A model generated the notes under the pieces. The model was not told the origin of the DNA, ran no database searches, and saw only the letters and a program-made list of their open reading frames with translations. 64,000 nt of DNA from Clostridium fallax (GTDB taxonomy: Bacteria > Bacillota > Clostridia > Clostridiales > Clostridiaceae): the NCBI RefSeq assembly GCF_900129365.1, contig NZ_FQVM01000004.1:62001-126000 (forward strand), read 5' to 3'. Every line of letters begins with the position of its first letter. The stretch's first letter is position 1. Positions 27,123 to 36,113 of the stretch are shown piece by piece. Both the position numbers and the translations under genes were made by a program.

Positions 27123-28292
27123 ATGAGAAAACTGGGGCTTATACCTAAACTTATAATTGCAATTATACTAGGTATCCTAATAGGTTCATTTTTACCTTCT
27201 TATGTAGTGCAGGTATTTGCAACCTTTAATGGTTTATTTGGTAACTTTTTAAACTTTGTAATCCCATTAATAATTTTAGGATTTGTTATAGCAGGGATTG
27301 CAGACCTTGGAAAAGGTGCTGGAAAGATGTTAGGGATAACAACAGCTATAGCATATGTTTCTACACTTATTGCTGGAACAATTGCTTATTTTGTAGGATC
27401 TAAAATTTTTCCAAGTTTTATTTCAGCTACTGCTAATATTGCAGCTGGTAATCCAGAAGAAAAATTATTACCACCTTATTTTACAGTGGAAATGCCACCG
27501 GCAATTCCTGTTATGACTGCTTTACTTTTAGCTTTTTTACTAGGTCTTGGAATAGCAGCGGTAAAAGGTGAAACTCTTTATAATATGTCAGTAGAATTTC
27601 AAAAAATAGTTGAAAAAACTATTAAAAGTATAATAATACCTCTTTTACCACTTTACGTTTTAGGTATATTTGCAAATATGACTTTTGCAGGAGAAGTTCA
27701 ACAAATTTTATCAGTATTTTGGAAAGTATTCTTAGTAATATTAGCTTTACATTTTACTATATTAGCTATACAATTTGGAATTGCAAGTATAACTGGAAAG
27801 AAAAGCTTTACAATGATGGTTAAAAATCAAGTTCCAGGATATTTAACAGCCTTAGGAACACAATCTTCAGCAGCTACTATTCCAGTAAACTTACAATGTG
27901 CAGAAAAAAATGGAGTTGCAAAAGGTATAAGAGAATTTGTAGTTCCACTTTGTGCAACAATACACTTATCTGGTAGTACAATTACTTTAACATGCTGTGC
28001 TTTAGCAGTTATGCTTATACATAATACAATACCAAGTGCAGGCCAAATGTTTGGATTTATTGCAATGCTTGGTGTTACAATGGTAGCAGCCCCTGGAGTT
28101 CCTGGTGGTGCTGTTATGGCCGCTTTAGGCGTACTTAAAGCTAATTTAGGATTTAATGATGCTCAACTTGCACTTATGATAGCCTTATATATAACTCAAG
28201 ATAGTTTTGGAACAGCTTGTAATGTTTCAGGAGATAATGCTATTGCTGTAATAGTAGATGGATTAAGAGAAAAATTAAAATTAGGACAATAA
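27123..28292 (+). CDS. DAACS-family dicarboxylate/amino acid:cation symporter (paralogue 2)
   Basis: 389 residues, very similar to the protein at 18246, with the same motifs (TQSSAATIPVNLQCAEKNGV, HLSGSTITLT, DSFGTACNVSGDNA). A visible difference is Cys in place of Gly in VPLCATIHLSG (VPLGATIHLSG in the other), near the transport core. The ribosome site GGGGG precedes the ATG by seven bases. The 238-base upstream region has TATAAT at 27082-27087 but no palindrome like that of paralogue 1, so the two are probably controlled differently. Confidence 0.9.
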   Translation: MRKLGLIPKLIIAIILGILIGSFLPSYVVQVFATFNGLFGNFLNFVIPLIILGFVIAGIADLGKGAGKMLGITTAIAYVSTLIAGTIAYFVGSKIFPSFISATANIAAGNPEEKLLPPYFTVEMPPAIPVMTALLLAFLLGLGIAAVKGETLYNMSVEFQKIVEKTIKSIIIPLLPLYVLGIFANMTFAGEVQQILSVFWKVFLVILALHFTILAIQFGIASITGKKSFTMMVKNQVPGYLTALGTQSSAATIPVNLQCAEKNGVAKGIREFVVPLCATIHLSGSTITLTCCALAVMLIHNTIPSAGQMFGFIAMLGVTMVAAPGVPGGAVMAALGVLKANLGFNDAQLALMIALYITQDSFGTACNVSGDNAIAVIVDGLREKLKLGQ

Positions 28293-28323
28293 ATATAAAT
28301 TAAAATAAATGAATTTATAAAAA

Positions 28324-28367
28324 GCTAAAGGTGGATTGTTTAAAAATAATTCACCTTTAGTTTTTTA
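28324..28367 (+). terminator. Rho-independent terminator after DAACS gene 2
   Basis: CTAAAGGTG (28325-28333) pairs with CACCTTTAG (28352-28360), then six T residues. Confidence 0.9.
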
Positions 28368-28443
28368 TAGGTTCATAATATTTTCAAAAAATTAAAAGAT
28401 TATGATATAATTAAAACATTATTGTTTTTTAGGAGGAATTTTA

Positions 28444-29280
28444 GTGATTAAAGAAACAAAAGTAAAAATAAATCCTAATGAGTTATGTCCCTGCAATAGT
28501 GGAGAAATATATAATAAATGTTGTATTAAAGATGAGTTTTATAATTTAGGACAAAATTATAAGGGAGATAATATAATATTTAATAAAAGTAAAGTCCATA
28601 GGATATATGATGATATAGCAAATATAGGTATAAATAATATATTTTCATTAAAGGATGATGAGTTTATATCTATATCAAAAGGAGAAGAACTTTTAAAAAA
28701 AGTATATGAAAAAGTAGATGAAGGAATTAGTGAATATGAAAAATATTCTCCTTGTAAAAAGGGATGTGGAAAATGCTGTTCTTTGTATTTAGAGTGTACA
28801 GCAATAGAGGCAGAAATTATAAGAAGGTATTTAGTTAAAAATAAAACTAAAGAGGAACTTGATGTTTTACAAAATAAGATAAGAGAAAACTTGAAGGTAT
28901 TACCAACTATATCTAATCCTAATGAAGTAGATAAAGAGTCTAAAGATAAAATGATCTTAGATTATTTACACAAAAATATATCTTGCATATTTTTAAATGA
29001 AGAGGGAGAATGCTCTTTATATTCAATAAGACCTTTAGCTTGTAGAAGTTTTATTGTATTTAGTGATTCAGAAAAATGTAAATCAAAAGAAGAAATAGTA
29101 AAACCTAATTTACCACCAGCTTATATAGGAAAATTAGTAGTTGATGGAATAGCATCAAAGGTAGGTAGATATAAATCTATAACTTTTAATGGAGATAAAG
29201 GGCTTAAGGAACCCCTTAGAAGACCTATTTTACAATGGTTTAAAGATGGATTTCATGACATAAATAGAAATTTAGAATAA
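28444..29280 (+). CDS. SEC-C / YkgJ-type cysteine-cluster protein
   Basis: 278 residues from a GTG start with AGGAGG eight bases upstream. The N-terminal NELCPCNSGEIYNKCC is a SEC-C-like zinc motif. A YkgJ-type cluster follows: CKKGCGKCC (about 101-109), then a second set CIFLNEEGECSLYSIRPLACRSF. YkgJ (Fe-S or Zn cluster) proteins have no settled function. The C-terminal half has few known features. It is a single gene. Confidence 0.75.
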   Translation: MIKETKVKINPNELCPCNSGEIYNKCCIKDEFYNLGQNYKGDNIIFNKSKVHRIYDDIANIGINNIFSLKDDEFISISKGEELLKKVYEKVDEGISEYEKYSPCKKGCGKCCSLYLECTAIEAEIIRRYLVKNKTKEELDVLQNKIRENLKVLPTISNPNEVDKESKDKMILDYLHKNISCIFLNEEGECSLYSIRPLACRSFIVFSDSEKCKSKEEIVKPNLPPAYIGKLVVDGIASKVGRYKSITFNGDKGLKEPLRRPILQWFKDGFHDINRNLE

Positions 29281-29441
29281 AAAATTTAAAAAATTATTAT
29301 AAATTTATAAAGTTCATTTAAATGGTTAGCTTAATATGATAAAATATCTTTTGTTTTTTATAATTTAAATATATAATAAGTATTTATTTATATGGATTTA
29401 AAAATAAGATTAAATAATTTTTATTAGATGGAGTGAATAAT

Positions 29442-30101
29442 ATGAGATTAAGAAAGAAACCTTGGGCAAGACCAGAACTTGAAAGTTCCGACTTTTTTAT
29501 AATAGATCCGAGAGAGTATAAAGAAAAGTGGAGTAATCTTTTTAACAATGATAATCCTATTCATTTAGAGTTAGGGTGTGGAAAGGGAAACTTTGTTTGT
29601 AAACATGGAGTAAATCATCCTGAAAGAAATTATATAGCTATAGATATTAAAGATGAGGTTTTAGTTCTTGCAAAAAGAAATATAGAAGAAGAATTTAAAA
29701 AAGCAGGAAAAGATAAGGTTGAAAATGTAAAGTTAACAGCATTAGAAATTGCTTTTATTGAAGAGGTATTTGGAAAGAATGAAATATCTCAGATATATAT
29801 TAATTTTTGTAATCCTTGGCCAAAGAAAAAGCATAAAAAAAGAAGATTAACTCATAATCAATTTTTAGAGAGATATAAAAAGTTTTTAAAAGCAGATGGA
29901 GAAATATGGTTTAAAACTGACGATGATGAACTATTTTTAGAATCTCAAGAATATTTTACACAAAGTGGATTTGCAATTACATATATAACTTATGATTTAC
30001 ATGAAAGTGGATTTAAAGATAATGTAGTTACAGAACATGAAAGAATGTTTACAGAAATGGAAATAAAAACTAAGTTTTTAATTGCTAAATTAATAAATTA
30101 A
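29442..30101 (+). CDS. trmB: tRNA (guanine-N7-)-methyltransferase
   Basis: 219 residues. Motifs of TrmB are complete: an N-terminal MRLRKKPWARPEL, the S-adenosylmethionine site LELGCGKGNFV, NYIAIDIKDEVL, the NFCNPWPKKKHKKRRL catalytic block and GEIWFKTDDDELF. It methylates G46 in the tRNA variable loop. The ATG at 29442 is chosen over a GTG at 29433, which lies in the ribosome site (ATGGAGTG). Confidence 0.95.
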   Translation: MRLRKKPWARPELESSDFFIIDPREYKEKWSNLFNNDNPIHLELGCGKGNFVCKHGVNHPERNYIAIDIKDEVLVLAKRNIEEEFKKAGKDKVENVKLTALEIAFIEEVFGKNEISQIYINFCNPWPKKKHKKRRLTHNQFLERYKKFLKADGEIWFKTDDDELFLESQEYFTQSGFAITYITYDLHESGFKDNVVTEHERMFTEMEIKTKFLIAKLIN

Positions 30102-30105
30102 AAGA

Positions 30106-30148
30106 AATAAAGGTTTTAAGGTAATATACCTTAAAGCTTTTATTTTTA
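30106..30148 (+). terminator. Rho-independent terminator after trmB
   Basis: Eighteen-base stem (30106-30123 with 30126-30143) with a two-base loop and T tail. Confidence 0.85.
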
Positions 30149-30406
30149 TCGTATATTATAAGAAAGAATTAAAATATAATATATTTAGTTACCGATATAT
30201 AGGAAGTAACGAATATTTTAGGATAATTATTAAAATATGTCTAATAATATATAAATCTTATATTTAATATTTATTTAGAAATTCTAAATATTTCATAGAT
30301 AAAATTGTTATATTTAATAATTTTCTTTTAATAGATATTATTTTCACGTTAATATGATAAAATTAATATTATAGAATTGTTAAGTTTTATAGGGAGGAGA
30401 GAGAGT

Positions 30407-32119
30407 TTGATAAAAAAATTTATTAGTTATTATAAACCTTACAAAAAACTGTTTTTTTTAGATATTCTAGTAGCTTTTATAGCTGCAGCTTGTGATTTGG
30501 TTTATCCTATGATGACAAGAGATTTAATAAATGAAAGCATACCTGATAGGGATTTTAGGATGATAGTAATATTTGCAGTTATATTACTTTTGATTTATAT
30601 AATTAAAATGTGTTGTGCTTATTTTATGCAATATTGGGGCCATGTTGTGGGAGTTAGAATGCAAGGAGATATGAGAAGAGATTTATTTAAACATCTTCAA
30701 AAATTACCTTGCAATTACTTTGATAATAATAAAACAGGAGATATTATGTCTAGAATTGTCAATGACTTAATGGATATTTCTGAATTAGCTCATCATGGGC
30801 CAGAAGATTTGTTTATATCTATTGTTATGATTTTAGGTTCATTTATAATACTTTGTACAATAAATATTCCTTTAACTATAATAATATTTGCTTTTATCCC
30901 TTTTATGATTTTATTTACTATGAACAAGAGAAGAAAAATGGGTAAAGCATTTATGGAAACTAGATTAAAAACAGCAGATATAAATGCTAACCTTCAAAAT
31001 AGTATATCAGGTATTAAAGTTTCAAAGGCTTTTGTAAATAATATTCATGAAATTAGAAAGTTTGAAATAGGAAATAAAAACTTTAAAAATGCAAGAGAAT
31101 CTGCATATAAAGTAATGGCTCAATATTTTTCAGGTATGGGTTTTTGTACTGATCTTTTAGATTATGTATCAATGATTGTAGGTGGTATATTTACTTTTAC
31201 AGGAAAGATAAATATAGGAGACTTTATGGCTTATTTATTATATATAAAATTATTTACACAACCTATAAGAAGGCTTATTAATTTTACAGAGCAATATCAA
31301 AATGGTATGACAGGATTTAAAAGATTTATAGATATACTTTCTATAGAACCAGAAAAAGATAAAGATCATGCAAAAGATATAGAAAACGTTAAAGGAGAAA
31401 TAGAGTTTAAAAATGTTTCCTTTAAGTATGAAAATAAAAATATTTTAAATAATCTTACTCTTAAAATAGAGTCAGGGAAGATTTTAGCTTTAGTTGGACC
31501 ATCTGGAGGAGGAAAAACTACTTTTTGCAATTTAATACCTAGATTTTATGAAATATCTAAAGGTGATATTTTAGTAGATGGTAATAGTATTTATGATCTT
31601 ACCTTAGAATCTCTTAGAAAAAATATTGGAATTGTACAACAAGAAGTTTTTTTATTTACAGGAACAATAAAAGATAATATTTTATATGGTAATGAAAACT
31701 CCACTGAATATGAAATGATTAGAGCTGCTAAAATGGCCAATATACATGATTTCATTATGAAACTTGAAGATGGATACAATACTTATATAGGGGAAAGAGG
31801 AGTTAAGCTTTCCGGAGGACAAAAGCAAAGAATATCTATTGCAAGAGTATTCTTAAAGAATCCACCAATTTTAATTTTGGATGAAGCAACTTCTGCTCTT
31901 GATAACACTACAGAATATATGATACAAGAATCCTTAGATAAATTATGTAAAGGAAGAACAACAATAGTAGTAGCACATAGATTATCAACAATAAAGAATG
32001 CAGATGAAATAGTTGTTTTAACAGATAAAGGTATAGAGGAAATAGGAAGCCATGAAAAATTATTAAATGATAATGGCATTTATGCAGAATTATATAATTC
32101 TCAGTTTTTAAATAAGTAA
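30407..32119 (+). CDS. ABC exporter, fused permease and ATPase
   Basis: 570 residues: a six-helix type IV exporter domain (about 1-300; FISYYKPYKKLFFLDILVAF at the start), then an ATPase with Walker A GPSGGGKTT, signature LSGGQKQR, Walker B ILILDEATSALD and the H-loop AHRLST. The TTG start at 30407 has GGGAGGAG eight bases upstream; the upstream TTG at 30377 has no such site. It should work as a homodimer, since no second half is adjacent. Substrate unknown; lipids or drugs are usual for the family. A GTTAC...GTAAC inverted repeat lies at 30188-30210 in the leader, of unknown meaning. Confidence 0.9.
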   Translation: MIKKFISYYKPYKKLFFLDILVAFIAAACDLVYPMMTRDLINESIPDRDFRMIVIFAVILLLIYIIKMCCAYFMQYWGHVVGVRMQGDMRRDLFKHLQKLPCNYFDNNKTGDIMSRIVNDLMDISELAHHGPEDLFISIVMILGSFIILCTINIPLTIIIFAFIPFMILFTMNKRRKMGKAFMETRLKTADINANLQNSISGIKVSKAFVNNIHEIRKFEIGNKNFKNARESAYKVMAQYFSGMGFCTDLLDYVSMIVGGIFTFTGKINIGDFMAYLLYIKLFTQPIRRLINFTEQYQNGMTGFKRFIDILSIEPEKDKDHAKDIENVKGEIEFKNVSFKYENKNILNNLTLKIESGKILALVGPSGGGKTTFCNLIPRFYEISKGDILVDGNSIYDLTLESLRKNIGIVQQEVFLFTGTIKDNILYGNENSTEYEMIRAAKMANIHDFIMKLEDGYNTYIGERGVKLSGGQKQRISIARVFLKNPPILILDEATSALDNTTEYMIQESLDKLCKGRTTIVVAHRLSTIKNADEIVVLTDKGIEEIGSHEKLLNDNGIYAELYNSQFLNK

Positions 32120-32137
32120 CATAAATATAAATATTAG

Positions 32138-32182
32138 AATAGATTAAAGAGAATATATTAAAATCTTTAGTCTATTTTTTTA
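32138..32182 (+). terminator. Rho-independent terminator after ABC exporter
   Basis: Thirteen-base stem (32138-32150 with 32164-32176) followed by T residues. Confidence 0.85.
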
Positions 32183-32321
32183 TAATTAATATGGTTTTTT
32201 AATGAATTTGACTTTTATTTATAAATATTAAGTTATTGTTAATAAGGATTTTATTGGAAAAAATATATTATAAATGATATAATAATCCTAAAATAAATCA
32301 ATAAAATAAGGAGGAAATAGT

Positions 32322-32873
32322 ATGGAATATATTTCTTTTGATGAATTAAGATGGATAAATAAATTTTTACAACCTAATTTAACATTAACAAAAGAGGATA
32401 TGGAAGAACTTAAAACATTTACATTTATGTGGGAAATGTTTGAAGCAAAGGCATGTGAAGGTGTATCTAATGCTCAAAATATTGCAGACTTTGTACTTCA
32501 CAAATTAGATTTACCTCCTAAAAATAGAGAATCTAGTGTAATAGATGCTTATTATGTTTATTTTAAAAATCGTTATATAGTAGATGGAAAAGAAAATGAA
32601 CTTTTTGAAAAGATGACAACTAATTTAAATGAGGGTTTTTCAAATGGTGAAAGAAAATTTGATGTGAAAACTTTTATTTTAGATACTCTTTTAGAAAAAA
32701 ATCCAACAGAAAAGAATAAACTTTTAACTATTTTACTTATTATATATAGGATAAGAGGAAATTTCTATGAAAGAAGTAGTAATTTAATAAAAGTAAAAGA
32801 TCAATATAAAATTTATGCAGTTGCTAATAATATAATAGCAATGGTATTAGATAGGTTTGCTAAAAAAATATAA
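32322..32873 (+). CDS. Conserved-looking hypothetical protein
   Basis: 183 residues, mostly helical by composition, with no signal peptide, membrane segment or cysteine cluster. It starts MEYISFDELRWINKFLQP and has a central PPKNRESSVIDAYYVYF. I do not recognise a family. The ribosome site AAGGAGG is strong and the codon use is like its neighbours, so it is a real gene. It is a single transcript converging on dapF, sharing a terminator. Confidence 0.6.
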   Translation: MEYISFDELRWINKFLQPNLTLTKEDMEELKTFTFMWEMFEAKACEGVSNAQNIADFVLHKLDLPPKNRESSVIDAYYVYFKNRYIVDGKENELFEKMTTNLNEGFSNGERKFDVKTFILDTLLEKNPTEKNKLLTILLIIYRIRGNFYERSSNLIKVKDQYKIYAVANNIIAMVLDRFAKKI

Positions 32874-32886
32874 TTTTATTATAAGG

Positions 32887-32925
32887 AAGGCAGTAGATAA
32901 AACAAATTATCTACTACCTTTTTAT
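32887..32925 (+). terminator. Bidirectional terminator between hypothetical gene and dapF
   Basis: Stem CAGTAGATAA/TTATCTACT (about 32891-32900 with 32907-32915), flanked by AAGG and CCTTTTT. It reads as a terminator for both converging genes. Confidence 0.85.
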
Positions 32926-33890
32926 TAATTTATTTTAGTAAAATTCTTACAATTATCTAAAAAGTTATTATAAGAATCTATCTCATCTTTAAAATAAGAT
33001 TTATTAAAATCTTTGTAGTTATCACTTGGATAATTTATAGAACTTTTATAAACATGAGAAGCATTTCCTATAAATCTAATAGAATATTTTTTATTATCTT
33101 TTGATACTGAGATTTTTATCATTCCACCATCATTATATATATTTATAAGCTTGTTATATAAATTAGGATTATTTAAACAATAAGTGGAAGTAGAAGCTGT
33201 CATACCGGTTCCACAAGATTTTGTTATACCTACGCCTCTTTCAAAAGTTTTAACATATATATTTAAATCATCTAAAACTTTTACAAAATTAACATTAACC
33301 CCTTTAGGAAATAATTCTTTAGAATTATTAGCTAATTGGCCTATAGATATAATGTTCTCTAAATTAAAGTTATCAACAAAGGTTACTATATGAGGATTAG
33401 TGATACTTAAAGCTGTAAATTTTAAATTCTTTGAGAATTTATAGATAGGTTTATTTATAAATTCTAAAGTGTCCGCAATCATAGGAAGAGAAGAAGCTTT
33501 AAAATTTACTGTGTTTATTTCTATCTCAACAGTATAAATACCTGGAAAAAGAGAAGGAACTTTTTTCACATTATATTTGGCCTTAAGAGTTTCAACACAT
33601 ATATGATCTTTTTTTAAAAAATCCATAATATATCTTCCTACACAGCGAAGTCCATTTCCGCACATTTCAGCTTCAGAACCATCGGAATTAAAAATTCTCA
33701 TTTTTCCATCACAATCTTTACTATTTAGAACAAATAATATACCATCAGCTCCAATGGCTTTTTCTCTATTACATAAAGTTATTGATAAATTTTTTCTATC
33801 CTCTTCTGAAAAGTTAAAATTATTTTGTATTTCATCAATTAAAATAAAATCATTACCTGATCCATGACATTTTATAAAATCTATTTTCAT
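32925..33890 (-). CDS. dapF: Diaminopimelate epimerase
   Basis: 321 residues. The two catalytic cysteines are in canonical settings: MCGNGLRC (Cys77) and KSCGTGMTAS (Cys226). KCHGSGNDF at the N-terminus is also typical. It interconverts LL- and meso-diaminopimelate for lysine and peptidoglycan. The protein is some 40 residues longer than usual: after the expected end (RFIGNASHVYKSS) there is a polar tail of about 40 residues with no known role. AAAGGAG precedes the ATG on the minus strand. Confidence 0.95.
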   Translation of the reverse strand: MKIDFIKCHGSGNDFILIDEIQNNFNFSEEDRKNLSITLCNREKAIGADGILFVLNSKDCDGKMRIFNSDGSEAEMCGNGLRCVGRYIMDFLKKDHICVETLKAKYNVKKVPSLFPGIYTVEIEINTVNFKASSLPMIADTLEFINKPIYKFSKNLKFTALSITNPHIVTFVDNFNLENIISIGQLANNSKELFPKGVNVNFVKVLDDLNIYVKTFERGVGITKSCGTGMTASTSTYCLNNPNLYNKLINIYNDGGMIKISVSKDNKKYSIRFIGNASHVYKSSINYPSDNYKDFNKSYFKDEIDSYNNFLDNCKNFTKIN

Positions 33891-34126
33891 TTTGTACTCC
33901 TTTCAAGTTTTAAATAGAATCTTTTATTTTTATTATAGTAAAAACCTTTAATTTGGTAAATAAAATAGAAGATTTAAAAATAAGTTCATTTAATGAAATT
34001 AAACTATTTTATTAAATTAAAATAATAACATTTCAAAGTATATACTAAAACTAAAATAATGGTTAAAATAGAAATAGTGTAGATATAAAAAGTTTATTTA
34101 ATAATTTTAATAAGGGAGAGATCTTT

Positions 34127-35251
34127 ATGGAATTTAGAAGTTGTTGTAATAAAGAAGATAGAGAAAAAGCAATTAAGTTAATAAATAGAACCTTTAGAGG
34201 TAGTAGAAATTTAAAAGAAACAATGGATAAAGAATTCCCATTATTACTTGGAGAAAATAATTTATCTAATATGTTTATAGCTATAGATAATGGAAAAGTT
34301 GTTGGATCTATTAGTATGTATAAATCTAATATTTTAATAGAAGGAATAAACTTACCAGTGGCATCTATAGGATCAGTATGTACTGATGAAAATTACAGAA
34401 AAAGAGGAATAGCATCAAAACTATTAATATTAAGTGAAATAAAATGTCTCGAAGAAAATATACCGGTACAAATAATTTCTGGTATATTACCTATTTATAA
34501 AGAGTATGGAGCAGATAAAGTAGGTAGTATTTATCATGGAGAATTAGAAAATTTAAAATCTAACATTAAATATAAAATTATTGATTTTAAAGAAGAACTT
34601 TTATGTGAGGCTATAAAACTATATAATAAAGAATCTTTAAGACATTACAGAACTAAAGATGAATTTAAGGATTTATTAAAGGGATCATTAGTACCTTGGG
34701 GAAATAATGAATTTGAGTTTGTTTTTATAGAAAAAGATGGTATTTTAAAAGGATACTTGTATTTACAAATTATAAGGAAAGAAGGAAAGATTATAATTAG
34801 GGAATTTGTTGGTGATAGGGAAGATATAGTAAATTCTTTAGGGAATATAATGGAAAAGTTTAAACTTAATAAAATAGAATTTAATATATCATATAGAGAT
34901 AGTATTTTAGATATTTTAAAGTTAAAAAATATTAACTTAGATAAAAGGACACAACATCAATCTATAAAGACTATAGATTTTAAGAATTTAATAAGTAATT
35001 TAACACCTTATTTTATGCAATATATGAAAAAAGAACAGATAGATAAATTTACAATTGAGGAAGAAGAAAAAGGATATGCTGTAAAATACAAAAATGATGT
35101 TTTAGTATTAGAGGATAATGAACAATTAAATCATTTAATATTTGGGGATAATACTGAAATAATAAATAAATGTGATGGAGAATTAAAGACTTTATTAAAA
35201 AATATATTTCCTATTCCAATACCTTGTATAGAAGGAATAAACTATCAATAA
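34127..35251 (+). CDS. GNAT-family N-acetyltransferase (possibly Eis-like)
   Basis: 374 residues. The N-terminal part is a GNAT domain with the acetyl-CoA motif ICTDENYRKRGIASKLL-like (seen as CTDENYRKRGIASKLL, about 85-101). A second, weaker acyltransferase-like region follows, and the C-terminus (LEDNEQLNHLIFGD) recalls the SCP2-like end of Eis-type proteins; that assignment is tentative. Substrate unknown. GGGAGAG precedes the ATG. It stands alone. Confidence 0.7.
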   Translation: MEFRSCCNKEDREKAIKLINRTFRGSRNLKETMDKEFPLLLGENNLSNMFIAIDNGKVVGSISMYKSNILIEGINLPVASIGSVCTDENYRKRGIASKLLILSEIKCLEENIPVQIISGILPIYKEYGADKVGSIYHGELENLKSNIKYKIIDFKEELLCEAIKLYNKESLRHYRTKDEFKDLLKGSLVPWGNNEFEFVFIEKDGILKGYLYLQIIRKEGKIIIREFVGDREDIVNSLGNIMEKFKLNKIEFNISYRDSILDILKLKNINLDKRTQHQSIKTIDFKNLISNLTPYFMQYMKKEQIDKFTIEEEEKGYAVKYKNDVLVLEDNEQLNHLIFGDNTEIINKCDGELKTLLKNIFPIPIPCIEGINYQ

Positions 35252-35356
35252 GTATATCGACAGCCTTATTTAATATATGATAGAATTATATTATATATAA
35301 AATATTCTGAATCTTAGACAGATAATTAATATCTAAGAGTAAGGAGAGGTTATTTA

Positions 35357-35914
35357 ATGAGGCAGAAAGGAAAAATTATTTTAGTAACTGGTGGAAGTGG
35401 TAGTGGTAAAAGTTCATTTAGTGAAAATTTATTAAAGAATGAAAAAAATATATTTTATATAGCTACTACAATTGTAAAAGATGAAGAAACAGAAAGGAAA
35501 GTAGAAAGTCATAAAAAAAGAAGAGATAAAAGATATAAAACTTACGAAGGTTTTGAAAATCTAGGAGAAATAATCAAGGACAGAAAAGAAGAAGCAGTTC
35601 TTTTAGATTGTGTAAGCTCTCTTATAACTAATTATATGTTTAAAGAAAGTAAAGATTATGACTTTATTCCTTTAGATGAAGTAGAAAAAATAAAAAAGGA
35701 TATAGAAGATGAAGTTATAAATTTAATAAAATCTTGCAAAGAAGAAAATAAGTTTTTAGTTATGGTAACTAATGAAGTTGGGTGCAGCTTAGCACCAGAA
35801 TTTAAAGTCAATAGGGTATTTAGAAATATAATTGGAATGGTTAATCAAGTAATAGCTTCATTAAGTGATGAAGTATATTTGGTATCTTGTGGAATTCCTT
35901 TAAAGTTAAAATAG
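35357..35914 (+). CDS. cobU: Adenosylcobinamide kinase/guanylyltransferase
   Basis: 185 residues with the CobU pattern: P-loop VTGGSGSGKSSFSE, the HKKRRDKRYKTYEGF block with the GMP-binding region, LLDCVSSLITNYM, MVTNEVGCSLAPEF and a C-terminal CGIPLKLK. It phosphorylates adenosylcobinamide and attaches GMP during nucleotide-loop assembly of cobalamin. No other cobalamin gene or B12 riboswitch is nearby, so it is a detached copy that would serve salvage or a distant pathway. Ribosome site AAGGAGAGG. Confidence 0.9.
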   Translation: MRQKGKIILVTGGSGSGKSSFSENLLKNEKNIFYIATTIVKDEETERKVESHKKRRDKRYKTYEGFENLGEIIKDRKEEAVLLDCVSSLITNYMFKESKDYDFIPLDEVEKIKKDIEDEVINLIKSCKEENKFLVMVTNEVGCSLAPEFKVNRVFRNIIGMVNQVIASLSDEVYLVSCGIPLKLK

Positions 35915-35921
35915 TTATATT

Positions 35922-35973
35922 AAAAGAACGTCATAGGAATTATTTTTAAATAAATTCCTATGACGTTCTTTTA
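35922..35973 (+). terminator. Strong terminator after cobU
   Basis: A long perfect stem, core GAACGTCATAGGAATT with its complement (35926-35941 with 35953-35968), flanked by A4 and T4. It is one of the most GC-containing hairpins in the window and probably bidirectional. Confidence 0.9.
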
Positions 35974-36113
35974 TATTTTATTAAGAGAGAAAATATATTT
36001 TATATTCAATTAAAATATTATTACTGAATTATATATTTTTAGATGCCTTTAAAGGTGCAACCTCTTAATAGATTTTAATCTTTATTATATTTTAAATTAT
36101 ATAATATTTTTAT

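Noticed and set aside
30188..30210. GTTAC...GTAAC inverted repeat and a CCGATAT-like box before the ABC exporter
   Set aside because: The arms are only five bases and the box has no -35 at the sigma-D spacing of 15, so neither is convincing.
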